DNA of 64,000 bases from Bradyrhizobium sp. Ash2021 (GTDB taxonomy: Bacteria > Pseudomonadota > Alphaproteobacteria > Rhizobiales > Xanthobacteraceae). A model generated the notes under the pieces. That model was not told the origin of the DNA. It was given only the letters and a program-made list of their open reading frames with translations, and did not search any database. Position numbers and translations under genes: made by a program. The stretch is from NCBI RefSeq assembly GCF_031202265.1, contig NZ_CP100604.1, positions 310,001 through 374,000 of the forward strand, given 5' to 3'. This document shows, piece by piece, positions 42,900-51,667 of this stretch. The first letter of the stretch is position 1; each line of letters starts with the position of its first letter.

Positions 42900-44068
42900 C
42901 GCTGCTGTGCGGGGCGAACCTGCGCGCGGGCATTTTTCTCGGCGTCCCAGGCCTGGAATTGTCGGAACAGCGCTTCCTTCTCGGCATCGGACTGCGGCTT
43001 TCCGGCCGCAGGGCTCTGTTTCAGGAAATCCTCGAACCGGTTGCGCGCGACGGACTCGACGCCATGTTGCTCCAGCCATTGCTTCGCGACGGGCAAGCGC
43101 TGCCAGCCGGGAAGCGGCGCCGACAGCGAAACCTCCTTCCATTTCGGATGGAACGGCGGATTCTGGAACGTCGGGAATTTCGTGAAGAAGGCGTCCACGA
43201 ATACTGCGAGCTTGCGATAGCGCTCGGAGTTGGGCGCCCAATTATAGGCCGCGAGCACAGCGGGAACGGCGATCGTATCGACCTGCTCCTGGCCTTCGAT
43301 CAGGTTGGGATAGTCTTTCGCCGAAAGGCTCGCGGGCAGATAGTCGCCCTGCAACGGCTTCTCGTAGTTGACCGTCACCAAATGGAACCGATCGTCCTTG
43401 AAACTGCTCACCGACTTATACGGCTTGCCCCCACAAACGATCACGGCGTCGATTTCGCCGGCCTTCAATTTCTCCAGCGCGATGCGTTGCTCAATATACA
43501 CGACCTTTGGTTTCATCCCGAGTCGCTCGAACACAGTCAGCGCGGTGACGAAGGTGCCGCCATTGGGCAGGTCGACGCTGACTGTCTTGCCCTCGAGATC
43601 CCTGAGATTGCGGATCGATTTCGACGCGATCACGTGCACCTCTTCGTTGTAGAGCTTGGTCACGTAAGTGAACTGCTTCTTGATGTCTTTCGCAAAGCCC
43701 TTCCGCTCGAGATAATCCAGCGTGTCCGATCGGACGATGCCGAGATCGACGCCTTGCAGAAACAGGATGTCGGCGACGCTCTGCACCGAGCCGCGCCCGA
43801 CAATGGGAAGGATGCGCAGCTTGTTGCCGTCATCGAGCACGGAGGCGAGGTCGGCGCCGAACTGCACGTAAGTGCCGCCGATCGTGCCCGAGATCAGTGT
43901 GACCGTGTTGGCGTTCAGGCTCTGCTTGGTACTGGTCGAGCCGAACTGGAAAATCGCTTTCAGGCTTTCGCTGACCTTGGCCGGATCGTATTCGGCTTGC
44001 TCGGCCTGCGCCGCGAAGCCGCAGATCATCATCGTGGCGAATAACGCCAGTCCCCATAAACGTCTCAT
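42896..44068 (-). CDS. TAXI family periplasmic binding protein
   Basis: A 390-residue exported protein with a signal peptide (LWGLALFATMMICGFAAQAE). TVTLISGTIGGTYVQFGADL and GVDLGIVRSDTLDYLERK are typical N-terminal TAXI segments, followed by LRDLEGKTVSVDLPNGGTF and LGMKPKVVYIEQ. The C-terminal ~80 residues are extra, charged and helical. It starts 18 bases after the SEL1-type gene, so both are co-transcribed. No TRAP permease subunits are nearby. Ligand unknown. Confidence 0.87.
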   Translation of the reverse strand: MRRLWGLALFATMMICGFAAQAEQAEYDPAKVSESLKAIFQFGSTSTKQSLNANTVTLISGTIGGTYVQFGADLASVLDDGNKLRILPIVGRGSVQSVADILFLQGVDLGIVRSDTLDYLERKGFAKDIKKQFTYVTKLYNEEVHVIASKSIRNLRDLEGKTVSVDLPNGGTFVTALTVFERLGMKPKVVYIEQRIALEKLKAGEIDAVIVCGGKPYKSVSSFKDDRFHLVTVNYEKPLQGDYLPASLSAKDYPNLIEGQEQVDTIAVPAVLAAYNWAPNSERYRKLAVFVDAFFTKFPTFQNPPFHPKWKEVSLSAPLPGWQRLPVAKQWLEQHGVESVARNRFEDFLKQSPAAGKPQSDAEKEALFRQFQAWDAEKNARAQVRPAQQR

Positions 44069-44086
44069 TTGTTCCCCGATCGAAAA

Positions 44087-44887
44087 TCAGTTTTGCATTT
44101 GCGCGACGCGCGCTTGCGCATCGGAGGAGCCGAATTCGGCTGCCTTCTGGTACCAGTTGCGCGCCCGCGCCGGATCCGGTGTGACGCTGCGCGCATCACC
44201 TGTTCCCAGCACCGCGGGATCATAGGTCCGCGCCAGCAGCAGCGCTGCATCGGCCTCGCGCGCGTCCGCGGCGCGTTCGAGCAGCAACCTGGCGGATGCG
44301 ATGTCGCCGTTCGCGAGCAGGCCCTTTGCCCGCTTGAGCAATGCGGCGATTTCGTCGGGATCGAGATGTCTTGCCGGCGGCGGAGCCGGAACTGCAGGCG
44401 TCGCAGGCGTCGCAGGCGTCTCGGCTACCGCAACCAGGCTTTTGATCGCGGCCTGATAGGCGGCCGCGATCTCGTCGCGCGATGGCAGGTCGGTGCCGGC
44501 CGGCGGCGCAAGCGCAACGGTTTGAACTGGCTCCGGCTGCGGCGCGCTGAGTTGAGCGAGTGATGCCCCGGCAAACGACGCTGCGGTGCTGACGATGACC
44601 GCGCGTGTGGCGTCGACCGAAAACAGGGCGAGCACCATGGCTGCTGCCGATGCCGCGGAAATTACTGTCAGGATACGCGACGGGGATATCGCCCGTCCTT
44701 TGCGGATTTGCGGCGCGTTGTCGTCCGCATCGCCGGAAAGAAACAGCGGAGCTGGCCCGTCTGAACTGATTTCCGCCGCATGCGATCGCCGATAGCGATA
44801 ATGCGCAAATCCGGGATCGTTGATGTCTTCCCCAATCGTCGCGACGGGCGGATCGCTGGAGTGTAAATGTGTCGAATTCCCCACCAT
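44087..44887 (-). CDS. SEL1-like repeat protein with one membrane segment
   Basis: A 266-residue protein. Residues 1-70 are polar, then a hydrophobic stretch at about 70-112 (ILTVISAASAAAMVLALFSV) anchors it. A Pro/Ala linker is followed by SEL1/TPR-like helices: AKGLLANGDIASARLLLERA, ADAALLLARTYDP and ARNWYQKAAEFGSSDAQARV. It lies just upstream of a TAXI gene on the same strand, suggesting a common complex or pathway. Function unknown. Confidence 0.8.
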   Translation of the reverse strand: MVGNSTHLHSSDPPVATIGEDINDPGFAHYRYRRSHAAEISSDGPAPLFLSGDADDNAPQIRKGRAISPSRILTVISAASAAAMVLALFSVDATRAVIVSTAASFAGASLAQLSAPQPEPVQTVALAPPAGTDLPSRDEIAAAYQAAIKSLVAVAETPATPATPAVPAPPPARHLDPDEIAALLKRAKGLLANGDIASARLLLERAADAREADAALLLARTYDPAVLGTGDARSVTPDPARARNWYQKAAEFGSSDAQARVAQMQN

Positions 44888-45258
44888 GGTGATGCTTCCC
44901 CGCTACTACTACGCAACGATCGGGCATCCCGGCTTCTGGTTTTTATTGTCGTTGTCGAAGAACGCCCGTTACTTCGGGCGCTAACTCGCATGCCGAATAG
45001 GCCCAAAAAACGGCACCGGCCGGCACGAATTGGGACTTATTTTGGTTTGATTGGGGCGGGATTGCCCAATTCAATGAATTTAAAGGTGACCGGGAACATT
45101 TTGCGCGTTGAAACCGGGCTTGCTGCGATCGTCCGTCTCAACCGACCATCAGGATGTCACCTGAGTTCACAAGCGAAGTGCAACACTTCCGGCTGGAGGT
45201 GTTGCACTTCGAACGTGATCAATCCCAGCTTTTGTGGGGATGACGAAGGCACAGGCGG
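44888..45258. other. Intergenic region without a gene, containing two hairpins
   Basis: About 370 bases between the SEL1-like gene and the quinone oxidoreductase gene end. CGCCCG...CGGGCG pairs near 44965-44985. A much stronger hairpin is at 45175-45210: two 16-base arms (GAAGTGCAACACTTCC and GGAGGTGTTGCACTTC) around GGCT, one G-T pair. No T-run follows on either strand. I see no ORF with coding character. Confidence 0.7.
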
Positions 45259-46233
45259 TTACGGATGCAAAATCACCTTGCCCATCGCCTTGCGGCCGGC
45301 GAGCACCTTTAACGCCTCGGCGGTTTGCGCCAGCGGGAAGGTGCGGTCGACATGCGAGGAGATCTTGCCCTCGGCGGTCCACTTCACGAGCTTTTCCAGA
45401 TTGGCGCGGTTCTTCTCCGGATTGAGCCGGGCCCAGGCGCCCCAGAACACGCCGCGAATATCGCAGCCTTTGAGCAGCGCCAGATTGAGCGGCATTTTGG
45501 GAATGTCGCCGGCGGCGAAGCCGATCACGAGGAAGCGGCCTTCCCATGCGATCGAACGCAGCGCCGCCTCGGCATAGGTGCCGCCGACCGGATCGAAAAT
45601 GATGTCGGCGCCCTTGCCGCCGGTCAGCCGCCGCAAGCCTTCCTTGAGATCTTCCTTGGCATAGTTCAGGCCAAGCTCGGCGCCATGCGCCTTGGCGAAT
45701 TCCAGCTTTTCATCCGACGAGGCGCAGGCGATCACCTTCAGGCCCATCAGCTTGCCGAGTTCGCATGCAGCCAGCCCGGTGCCGCCGGCCGCGCCCAACA
45801 CCGCGAGCGTCTCGCCGGGTTTCGGGCTGGCGCGATCTTCCAGCGCGTGCAGCGCGGTGCCGTAGATGATGATGATGCCGGCGGCGCGATCGAAATCCAG
45901 ATTGTCGGGAATTTTTACGATCGAATTCGCCGGCAGCGCGATCTTTTCGCGGGCGCCGTTATGGCCGCAGGACGCCACCACGCGGTCGCCGACTTTCAGA
46001 CCGGTGACGCCGGCGCCGACGCTCTCGATCACGCCGGCGACTTCGGCGGCCGGCGAAAACGGGAACGGCGGCTTGATCTGGTACTTGCCCTGGATCATCA
46101 GGATGTCGAAGAAATTCAGCGCTGCGGATTTGATCGCGATCACGGCCTCGCCGGGCCCGGCCGCCGGATCGGGCACGTCGGCCAGCACGAGATCGTCGGG
46201 TTGGCAATATTGCGAGCAGAGAATGGCTTTCAT
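45259..46233 (-). CDS. NADPH:quinone oxidoreductase family protein
   Basis: A 324-residue zinc-independent medium-chain dehydrogenase of the zeta-crystallin/QOR type, starting at ATG 46233 (MKAILCSQYCQPDDLVLAD). AALNFFDILMIQGKYQIKPP is the usual substrate-side segment. AVLGAAGGTGLAACELGKL carries the AxxGxxG NADPH motif. Zinc-ligand cysteines are absent, as expected. It probably reduces quinones or enones. The SDR gene at 46449 is divergent; a family A repeat lies between. Confidence 0.92.
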   Translation of the reverse strand: MKAILCSQYCQPDDLVLADVPDPAAGPGEAVIAIKSAALNFFDILMIQGKYQIKPPFPFSPAAEVAGVIESVGAGVTGLKVGDRVVASCGHNGAREKIALPANSIVKIPDNLDFDRAAGIIIIYGTALHALEDRASPKPGETLAVLGAAGGTGLAACELGKLMGLKVIACASSDEKLEFAKAHGAELGLNYAKEDLKEGLRRLTGGKGADIIFDPVGGTYAEAALRSIAWEGRFLVIGFAAGDIPKMPLNLALLKGCDIRGVFWGAWARLNPEKNRANLEKLVKWTAEGKISSHVDRTFPLAQTAEALKVLAGRKAMGKVILHP

Positions 46234-46343
46234 GGACACACCTGATTTTCGGACGCACAAGGAAGGCTGGACGCTTCTTGCCGGATTTGACGCCGGGCTA
46301 CAATGCGATTCGGTGTCTTTGGGCTGCGTGCAGGGCTATCCTG

Positions 46344-46428
46344 CGTCATTGCGAGCGCAGCGAAGCAATCCATCTTGCCGCGCAAAGAAAGAATGGATTG
46401 CTTCGTCGCTTCGCTCCTCGCAATGACG
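46344..46428. repeat. Dispersed palindromic repeat, family A copy 4 (short form)
   Basis: CGTCATTGCGAGCGCAGC to GCTCCTCGCAATGACG with GAAGCAATCCA / TGGATTGCTTCG inside; 85 bases, shorter in the centre than the other copies. Confidence 0.85.
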
Positions 46429-46448
46429 GGGATATAGGGAGTGAAACG

Positions 46449-47288
46449 ATGTTTGAAAAAGGCCTGCTGGCGGGAAAGCGCATATTGGTCACCGGCGGCG
46501 GTTCCGGGCTTGGCGCCGCGATGGGACGCCGTTTTGCTGAACTCGGCGCGGAGTTGATCATCTGCGGCCGACGGCTCGAATTGCTGGAACAAACTGCGGC
46601 GGAATTGCGCAGCGCGCTCGGCGGCAAGGTCACCGTGGCCAGATGCGACATCCGCGATGGTGCGGCGGTCGATGCCATGATGGATGCGGTCTGGCGCGAA
46701 GCGCCGATCGACGTGCTCGTCAACAACGCAGCGGCGACCTTCATCGCGCAGAGCGAACATCTGTCGTTCCGTGCGGCCGACGCGATCCTGGCGCCGACGC
46801 TGCACGGCACGATGTACTGCACGCTGGCCGCCGGCCGCCGCTGGATCGAGGGCCAACACAAGGGCGTGGTGCTGAGCATTCTCTCGACCTCGACCATCAC
46901 CGGCCGCGCCTTCACGGTGCCCTCGGCGATGGCGAAGACCGCGGTGCTGGCGATGACCAAAAGCCTCGCGGTAGAGTGGGGCCCGAAAGGCATCCGCACC
47001 GTCGCGATTGCGCCGGGCGCGTTTCCGACCCCGGGCGCTGCGGGCCAACTCCGCCCCGAGGGCCGCGATGAAGGCTGGGCGCACCGCAACCCGCTCGGCC
47101 GCGCCGGCGAACATGGCGAACTCGCCAACCTCGCGAGTTTCCTGATCTCCGATCAGGCCGGCTATATCAATGGCGAGATGGTGGTGCAGGACGGCGGCGC
47201 GCATTTGCGCAGTTCCGGCGCCGAGGATTTGATGCAATGGACCGACGCGCAGTGGGCGAAGCAGCGCGAGGGGCGCGCGAAGGGCTAA
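46449..47288 (+). CDS. SDR oxidoreductase, 2,4-dienoyl-CoA-reductase-like
   Basis: A 279-residue protein from ATG 46449 (upstream in-frame codons fall in a repeat). ILVTGGGSGLGAAMGRRFAE is the cofactor motif and LVNNAAATF the NNA segment. In the catalytic region, LSILSTSTITGRAFTVPSAM is followed by AKTAVLAMTKSLAVEWG: Ser and Lys are present but the Tyr of YxxxK is missing. That pattern is typical of peroxisomal-type 2,4-dienoyl-CoA reductases, which work without the Tyr. A role in unsaturated fatty-acid oxidation is the inference. Confidence 0.87.
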   Translation: MFEKGLLAGKRILVTGGGSGLGAAMGRRFAELGAELIICGRRLELLEQTAAELRSALGGKVTVARCDIRDGAAVDAMMDAVWREAPIDVLVNNAAATFIAQSEHLSFRAADAILAPTLHGTMYCTLAAGRRWIEGQHKGVVLSILSTSTITGRAFTVPSAMAKTAVLAMTKSLAVEWGPKGIRTVAIAPGAFPTPGAAGQLRPEGRDEGWAHRNPLGRAGEHGELANLASFLISDQAGYINGEMVVQDGGAHLRSSGAEDLMQWTDAQWAKQREGRAKG

Positions 47289-47429
47289 GCGCGGCAGCGG
47301 CGGATTTGCGCCGCACGCGAACTGCACCCACCCCGTAACTGCCTTCCCAAAAAGGCATTTTCCGGCTATCCATCGGCGGTGGGACGACGCCGTCGGGCCA
47401 TCTTCCAGTCACAATGATGAGGGAACCAG

Positions 47430-48077
47430 TTGTCCGTGCGGCAAATACTGACATCGCTGGTTGCGGGTATGCTGGTGTGCGGGACGATGTCCCTTGCGCA
47501 GGCGCAAAGTGCTGCGCCGAAGGCCGCCAAGGACGCGGCCAAGCCTGCTGCCGCGACGACCAAGCCTGCGACAGCGGCGAAGCCTGCGGCCAAACCTGAA
47601 GCGGCCGCCGCGGCAGCGGCAGGTGGGGCGGAGCCGACCCTGATCGGGCAGTTCGGCACCTGGGGCGCCTATACGGCGACGCCGAACGGCAAGAAGGTGT
47701 GCTTTGCGCTGGCAAAGCCGTCGTCCTCGAAAACCAATCCGCCGAATCGTCCGCGCGATCCGGCCTATGCCTTCGTCTCGACGCGTCCGGCGGAAAAAGT
47801 CACCAACGAAGTCTCGATCATGATCGGCTACACGCTGAAGCCGGGTTCCGAATCCTCGCTCGAGGTCGGCGGCGCGTCGTATACGATGTATACCCAGGGC
47901 GACGGACTCTGGATCAAGAACGCCGCCGAGGAAGAGCGGATGGTCGAGGCCATGCGCAAATCCGCCGACGTCACCGTCAAGGGCGTCTCGGCCAAGGGCA
48001 CCGAGACCACCGACACCTTCTCGCTGAAGGGCCTGTCGCAGGCGCTCGACAAACTGGCGCAGGATTGCAAGCGCTAA
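47430..48077 (+). CDS. Invasion-associated locus B (IalB) family protein
   Basis: A 215-residue exported protein. The TTG at 47430, with GAGGGA 6 bases before, gives a full signal peptide (LTSLVAGMLVCGTMSLAQAQ); an ATG start at 47469 would truncate it. An Ala/Lys/Pro linker (residues 27-65) leads to the IalB domain: IGQFGTWGAYTATPNGKKVC, with KPSSSKTNPP, EVSIMIGYTLKPGSE and KGLSQALDKLAQDC. The two cysteines probably form a disulfide. Named for Bartonella, but widespread in free-living Rhizobiales with unknown role. An IS lies between it and rlmN. Confidence 0.9.
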   Translation: MSVRQILTSLVAGMLVCGTMSLAQAQSAAPKAAKDAAKPAAATTKPATAAKPAAKPEAAAAAAAGGAEPTLIGQFGTWGAYTATPNGKKVCFALAKPSSSKTNPPNRPRDPAYAFVSTRPAEKVTNEVSIMIGYTLKPGSESSLEVGGASYTMYTQGDGLWIKNAAEEERMVEAMRKSADVTVKGVSAKGTETTDTFSLKGLSQALDKLAQDCKR

Positions 48078-48126
48078 ACTCAATCTTGGTTTTTGAGCCA
48101 TGCCTTGAGGCAAGTTCCTCTGCAAC

Positions 48127-49479
48127 CGACGACATAGGTAACAGTTCAGCCCGACGACATAGGTAACACAATTCTCGTTTCGTTCAGGTCTGCTGTTTTT
48201 GTGGCTGTGGACCCTGTGGGCGATGCTCTTGCATCGTCCACAAGTCCACAGGCCTGTTTGGGTTTTCGCAGGCGGTCGTCGCGGTGGGCGATCGTGCCGA
48301 GCACGATCGGGCCGTAGCAGACCGTCCATCCAGCGGCATCGTGTTCGCAGAGGCCGACCGGCTCGCCGATCAAGGCCCCGCTGATGTAGATCGTTTGGCC
48401 CTGCCATTTGATCTCGCCGTTATGACGCACCCGCCGCACTTCGCAGTCACCGTATTCCGGCTCGCGCAAGACGCCGTCGAAGCGGCGCGGCGAGGAGGTA
48501 TAGTGATCGGCCGGCGTGTCATCGTCGAGCGACTCGTGCGGACGCTGTTCGTTGTAGATGCGCTGGAAGTTCCGCAAGCGCTTGAGCTGCTCGCGCAGGC
48601 TGTGCGCCGGTGGACTGGCGGTGTCCTGCAACAGCGTCAGATGCATCCGCTCGTGGCGGCCATTCTGCTGCGGTTTGCCGGGCGCAATCCGCTCCGGCAG
48701 CACGCCCGCCTTGATCACCTTGACCGACAGTTGCGAAAGCCCGCCGGCACCGCGCGACGCAAAGGGCGGACCGTTGTCGGAACGCAGCCGATGCGGCAGG
48801 CCGAACTCGCGGAAGGCGGCCTCCACGACCGGCCAGACGTGCGCGGTATCGGTACGCGTCATCGCCTGGCAGCGCAGCAGATACCGGCTATGGGCATCGG
48901 TCAGCGTCAGCGGTTCGCAGCATTTGCCGTCCCCCGTCATGAACCAGCCCTTGAAGTCGATGCACCACACCTCGTTGGCTGCCGTGCATTCCGCAAACGG
49001 TGCGCTCGAGGGCGGGCTGCGGCGGCGCAGCTTCCGCTTTACCGTCAATCCCTGGCGGTCGAACAAGGCTCCGATCGTGCTCGCCGCAGGCCATTCGAGC
49101 GCCGGCGCCCGACGTTCCAGAAAAGCCAGAACCTTCCGGGGTCCCCAACTCGGATGCGCCCGCCGCACCGCAAGGCAGCGTTCGGCGATCTCCTCGCCAA
49201 TCGCCTGGGGATGATGCAGCGGCGCACGTGGGCGGTCCCACAGACCCTCAACACCGGCTTCCTGATAACGCTCAAGCCACTTGTATCCGACCCTTCGGCT
49301 CACGCCGAACCGCCGGCATACCGCCGCAAACGACTCCTCGTGCTCCTCCGCCGCAATCACAAAGCGCATCCGCTCGTCCACCGCACAGGTCTCCATCCAA
49401 ACCATCGGCAAGGCCCTCCCTGCCGATCACTTGACCTGTTACCCATGTCGCCGGTCTATTGTGTTACCTATGTAGCCGG
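48127..49479 (-). mobile_element. IS481-family insertion sequence with doubled terminal motifs
   Basis: Terminal inverted repeats surround one transposase gene. Each end carries two copies of a 13-base motif: GACATAGGTAACA at 48131 and 48156 on the left; TGTTACCCATGTC (49437) and TGTTACCTATGTA (49462) on the right. Both pairs have a 25-base pitch. The insert lies between ialB and rlmN. I cannot see a certain target-site duplication, so the exact edges are within a few bases. Confidence 0.88.
48146..49405 (-). CDS. IS481-family transposase
   Basis: A 419-residue DDE transposase (ATG 49405; a TTG two codons earlier is possible). N-terminal helix-turn-helix: FAAVCRRFGVSRRVGYKWLE. The rve integrase core has WCIDFKGWF (first Asp), LTDAHSRYLL, RSDNGPPFAS (second Asp) and QQNGRHERMH (Glu). 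YNEQRPHESLDDDTPADHY is the typical end of the core. The frame is uninterrupted, so the element may be active. The 3' end of the gene overlaps the inner left-end motif. Confidence 0.92.
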   Translation of the reverse strand: MVWMETCAVDERMRFVIAAEEHEESFAAVCRRFGVSRRVGYKWLERYQEAGVEGLWDRPRAPLHHPQAIGEEIAERCLAVRRAHPSWGPRKVLAFLERRAPALEWPAASTIGALFDRQGLTVKRKLRRRSPPSSAPFAECTAANEVWCIDFKGWFMTGDGKCCEPLTLTDAHSRYLLRCQAMTRTDTAHVWPVVEAAFREFGLPHRLRSDNGPPFASRGAGGLSQLSVKVIKAGVLPERIAPGKPQQNGRHERMHLTLLQDTASPPAHSLREQLKRLRNFQRIYNEQRPHESLDDDTPADHYTSSPRRFDGVLREPEYGDCEVRRVRHNGEIKWQGQTIYISGALIGEPVGLCEHDAAGWTVCYGPIVLGTIAHRDDRLRKPKQACGLVDDARASPTGSTATKTADLNETRIVLPMSSG

Positions 49480-49582
49480 TTTGGACCCTCCGGGTCACCT
49501 CTCCCGATGGGAGAGGTGTTTGGCGCCCGTTGCTGCATTTCCCGGCTTTCCAGCAGCTTCTGGAGGGCCTATTTGATGTTCC

Positions 49583-50809
49583 ATGACAGACACCATGACC
49601 AGCACGACCGAGACCAGTTCCGCTTCCAGCGCGCCCTTGGAAAAGATCGCGCTCGAAACCTACGTGCCGCCGGCCAAGCCGTCGCTGGTCGGGCTGTCGC
49701 GCGCGGAGATCGCCGACCGGCTCGGCGAAATCGGCGTCGCGCCGGCGCAACGCAAGATGCGCACGCAGCAGCTCTGGCACTGGATGTACGTGCGCGGTGC
49801 CCGGAATTTCGACGAGATGACCAGTATTTCCAAGGAAATGCGCAGCCAGCTCGTGCAGCACTTCACGGTCGATCGTCCCGAGGTGGTCGCCGAACAAATC
49901 TCCAATGACGGCACCCGCAAATGGCTGCTGCGGTTACCGAGCGGCGACAAGGTCGAGCGGCCGCATGAAGTCGAGTGTGTCTATATTCCCGAAACCGATC
50001 GCGGCACGCTGTGCGTTTCCTCGCAGGTCGGCTGCACGCTGAATTGTTCGTTCTGCCACACCGGCACGCAGCGGCTGGTGCGCAACCTGACCGCCGGTGA
50101 GATCGTCGGCCAGATCATGGTGGCGCGCGACCGTCTCAACGACTGGGCCGATCGCGAGACCCCGACCGGCAGCCGCCTCGTCACCAATGTGGTGATGATG
50201 GGCATGGGCGAGCCCTTGTATAATTTCGACGCGGTGCGCGATGCGCTCTTGATCGTCGCCGACAATGAAGGCATCGGCATTTCCCGCCGCCGCATCACGC
50301 TGTCGACCTCGGGCGTGGTGCCCAACATCATCCGCACCGGCGACGAGATCGGCGTCATGCTGGCGATCTCGCTGCACGCGGTGCGCGACGAGCTGCGCAA
50401 CGAGCTGGTGCCGCTCAACCGCAAATATCCGATCGCCGAACTGCTGCAGGCCTGCCGCGACTACCCGGGCTCGTCGAATGCGCGGCGCATCACCTTCGAA
50501 TATGTGATGCTCAAGGGCGTCAACGATTCGCTCGATGACGCCAAGCTGCTGGTGAAACTGCTCAAGGGCATTCCCGCGAAAATCAACCTGATTCCGTTCA
50601 ATCCGTGGCCGGGCACGCGTTACGAATGTTCGGACTGGGACCAGATCGAAAAATTCTCCGAATATATTTTCAACGCCGGCTATTCCTCGCCGGTGCGCAC
50701 GCCGCGCGGCCGCGACATCCTTGCCGCCTGCGGCCAGTTGAAATCGGAGACCGAAAAATTGTCCGTGCGCGAGCGCCAGGCGCTGCGCGCGATGGCGATG
50801 ACGGATTGA
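49583..50809 (+). CDS. rlmN: Dual-specificity 23S rRNA A2503 / tRNA A37 C2-methyltransferase
   Basis: Radical-SAM methyltransferase, 408 residues. The cluster motif CTLNCSFC (CxxxCxxC, about residue 150) is intact, preceded by [20 protein letters not shown], the SAM-side [12 protein letters not shown] and the C-terminal [12 protein letters not shown] hold the two further cysteines used in catalysis. Length is normal. GGAGGG lies about 15 bases before the ATG, somewhat far. Its normal upstream neighbour, ialB, is separated by the IS481 element. Confidence 0.96.
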   Translation: MTDTMTSTTETSSASSAPLEKIALETYVPPAKPSLVGLSRAEIADRLGEIGVAPAQRKMRTQQLWHWMYVRGARNFDEMTSISKEMRSQLVQHFTVDRPEVVAEQISNDGTRKWLLRLPSGDKVERPHEVECVYIPETDRGTLCVSSQVGCTLNCSFCHTGTQRLVRNLTAGEIVGQIMVARDRLNDWADRETPTGSRLVTNVVMMGMGEPLYNFDAVRDALLIVADNEGIGISRRRITLSTSGVVPNIIRTGDEIGVMLAISLHAVRDELRNELVPLNRKYPIAELLQACRDYPGSSNARRITFEYVMLKGVNDSLDDAKLLVKLLKGIPAKINLIPFNPWPGTRYECSDWDQIEKFSEYIFNAGYSSPVRTPRGRDILAACGQLKSETEKLSVRERQALRAMAMTD

Positions 50810-50836
50810 TCCGATGACGCGATCTGTCACTCAGGC

Positions 50837-50956
50837 CGTCATTGCGAGCCACCCGGTCGGCGCGAAGCGCCGCCGGATGACAGGCTCCGCGAAGCAATCC
50901 ATCTCTCCGCTTGCTGAGAGATGGATTGCTTCGTCGCTTCGCTCCTCGCAATGACG
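50837..50956. repeat. Dispersed palindromic repeat, family A copy 5 (inverted)
   Basis: CGTCATTGCGAGCCACCC to GCTCCTCGCAATGACG. The unique arm (GCGGAGCCTGTCATC in copy 1) appears here reversed as GATGACAGGCTCCGCG, so this copy is inverted relative to copies 1-3. Confidence 0.85.
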
Positions 50957-50964
50957 GTGCTGTC

Positions 50965-51489
50965 ATGGCGCTGATCGGCCGCCTGTTCGTCATTTTCTTC
51001 GCCTTCCTGTTCGCCTGCCTGGTCGCGGGCATGATCGTGGTCGGCGCGGTGCTGTATCCGGAATTCTCCGATCTCGGCACCGGCCCGATCGATCAGAGCG
51101 CGATCAATGTCGTGCTCGGCTTCGGCTTCATCTTCATCTCCGGCTTTGCGCTGTTGCCGGCGCTGATCGTGGTGTTGATCACCGAGGCCTTTTATGTCCG
51201 GGGCGTGCTGACCTATGCGGTCGGCGGTGCGATCGTCGGAGCCGCCTTCTATCTCGGCCTGATCCCGTTCGATCCCGAAACATTGCATTTCGACGGTATC
51301 GTCCGCCGTCATCTCGAAATCATGACCGGTGCGGGCATCGTCGCCGGGCTCGTCTACTGGATGATCGCGGGCCGCACCGCCGGCGCCTGGCGCGAGCCGC
51401 CGCGACCCTCAAGGCCGCCTCCGCCGCTGCCGTCGCAAACGCCCTTATCTTCAGCGCCTCCACAATCTCCGCCGTCATCCCCGGGATGA
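50965..51489 (+). CDS. Four-helix membrane protein of unknown function
   Basis: A 174-residue protein from ATG 50965, only 8 bases past a family A repeat. Four hydrophobic helices: LFVIFFAFLFACLVAGMIVV, VVLGFGFIFISGFALLPALI, VLTYAVGGAIVGAAFYLGLI and IMTGAGIVAGLVYWMIAG. The tail is Pro/Ser-rich (SRPPPPLPSQTPLSSAPP) and ends inside the next repeat (from 51475), which may have extended the reading frame. No domain recognised. Confidence 0.7.
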   Translation: MALIGRLFVIFFAFLFACLVAGMIVVGAVLYPEFSDLGTGPIDQSAINVVLGFGFIFISGFALLPALIVVLITEAFYVRGVLTYAVGGAIVGAAFYLGLIPFDPETLHFDGIVRRHLEIMTGAGIVAGLVYWMIAGRTAGAWREPPRPSRPPPPLPSQTPLSSAPPQSPPSSPG

Positions 51490-51620
51490 ACGCAATTGCG
51501 TTCACCCGCGAGGTGCGAGCCTTGCGGTGCACTTGCACCGCTGGGCGAGCCTCGAAGGATGGGCCACGGGCTGTGTCCATCCTTCGAGGCTCGCAAGAGC
51601 TCGCACCTCAGGATGACGAT
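51475..51620. repeat. Dispersed palindromic repeat, family C copy 1, with two inner palindromes
   Basis: CGTCATCCCCGGGATG at the left to CTCGCACCTCAGGATGACG at the right. Inner palindromes: TGAACGCAATTGCGTTCA (51487-51504, perfect 18) and GCGGTGCACTTGCACCGC (51524-51541, perfect arms around CT). Inverted GCTCGAAGGATG...CATCCTTCGAGGC arms follow. Confidence 0.8.
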
Positions 51621-51667
51621 AATCCCCACCCTTTTCATCCCCCATCGCCTCGGCTAAACCGCGCGCC

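Noticed and set aside
45090..45115. EcfG-type general-stress promoter (GGAAC ... CGTT)
   Set aside because: GGAACATTTTGCGCGTT has only 8 bases between the two boxes; about 16-17 are needed.
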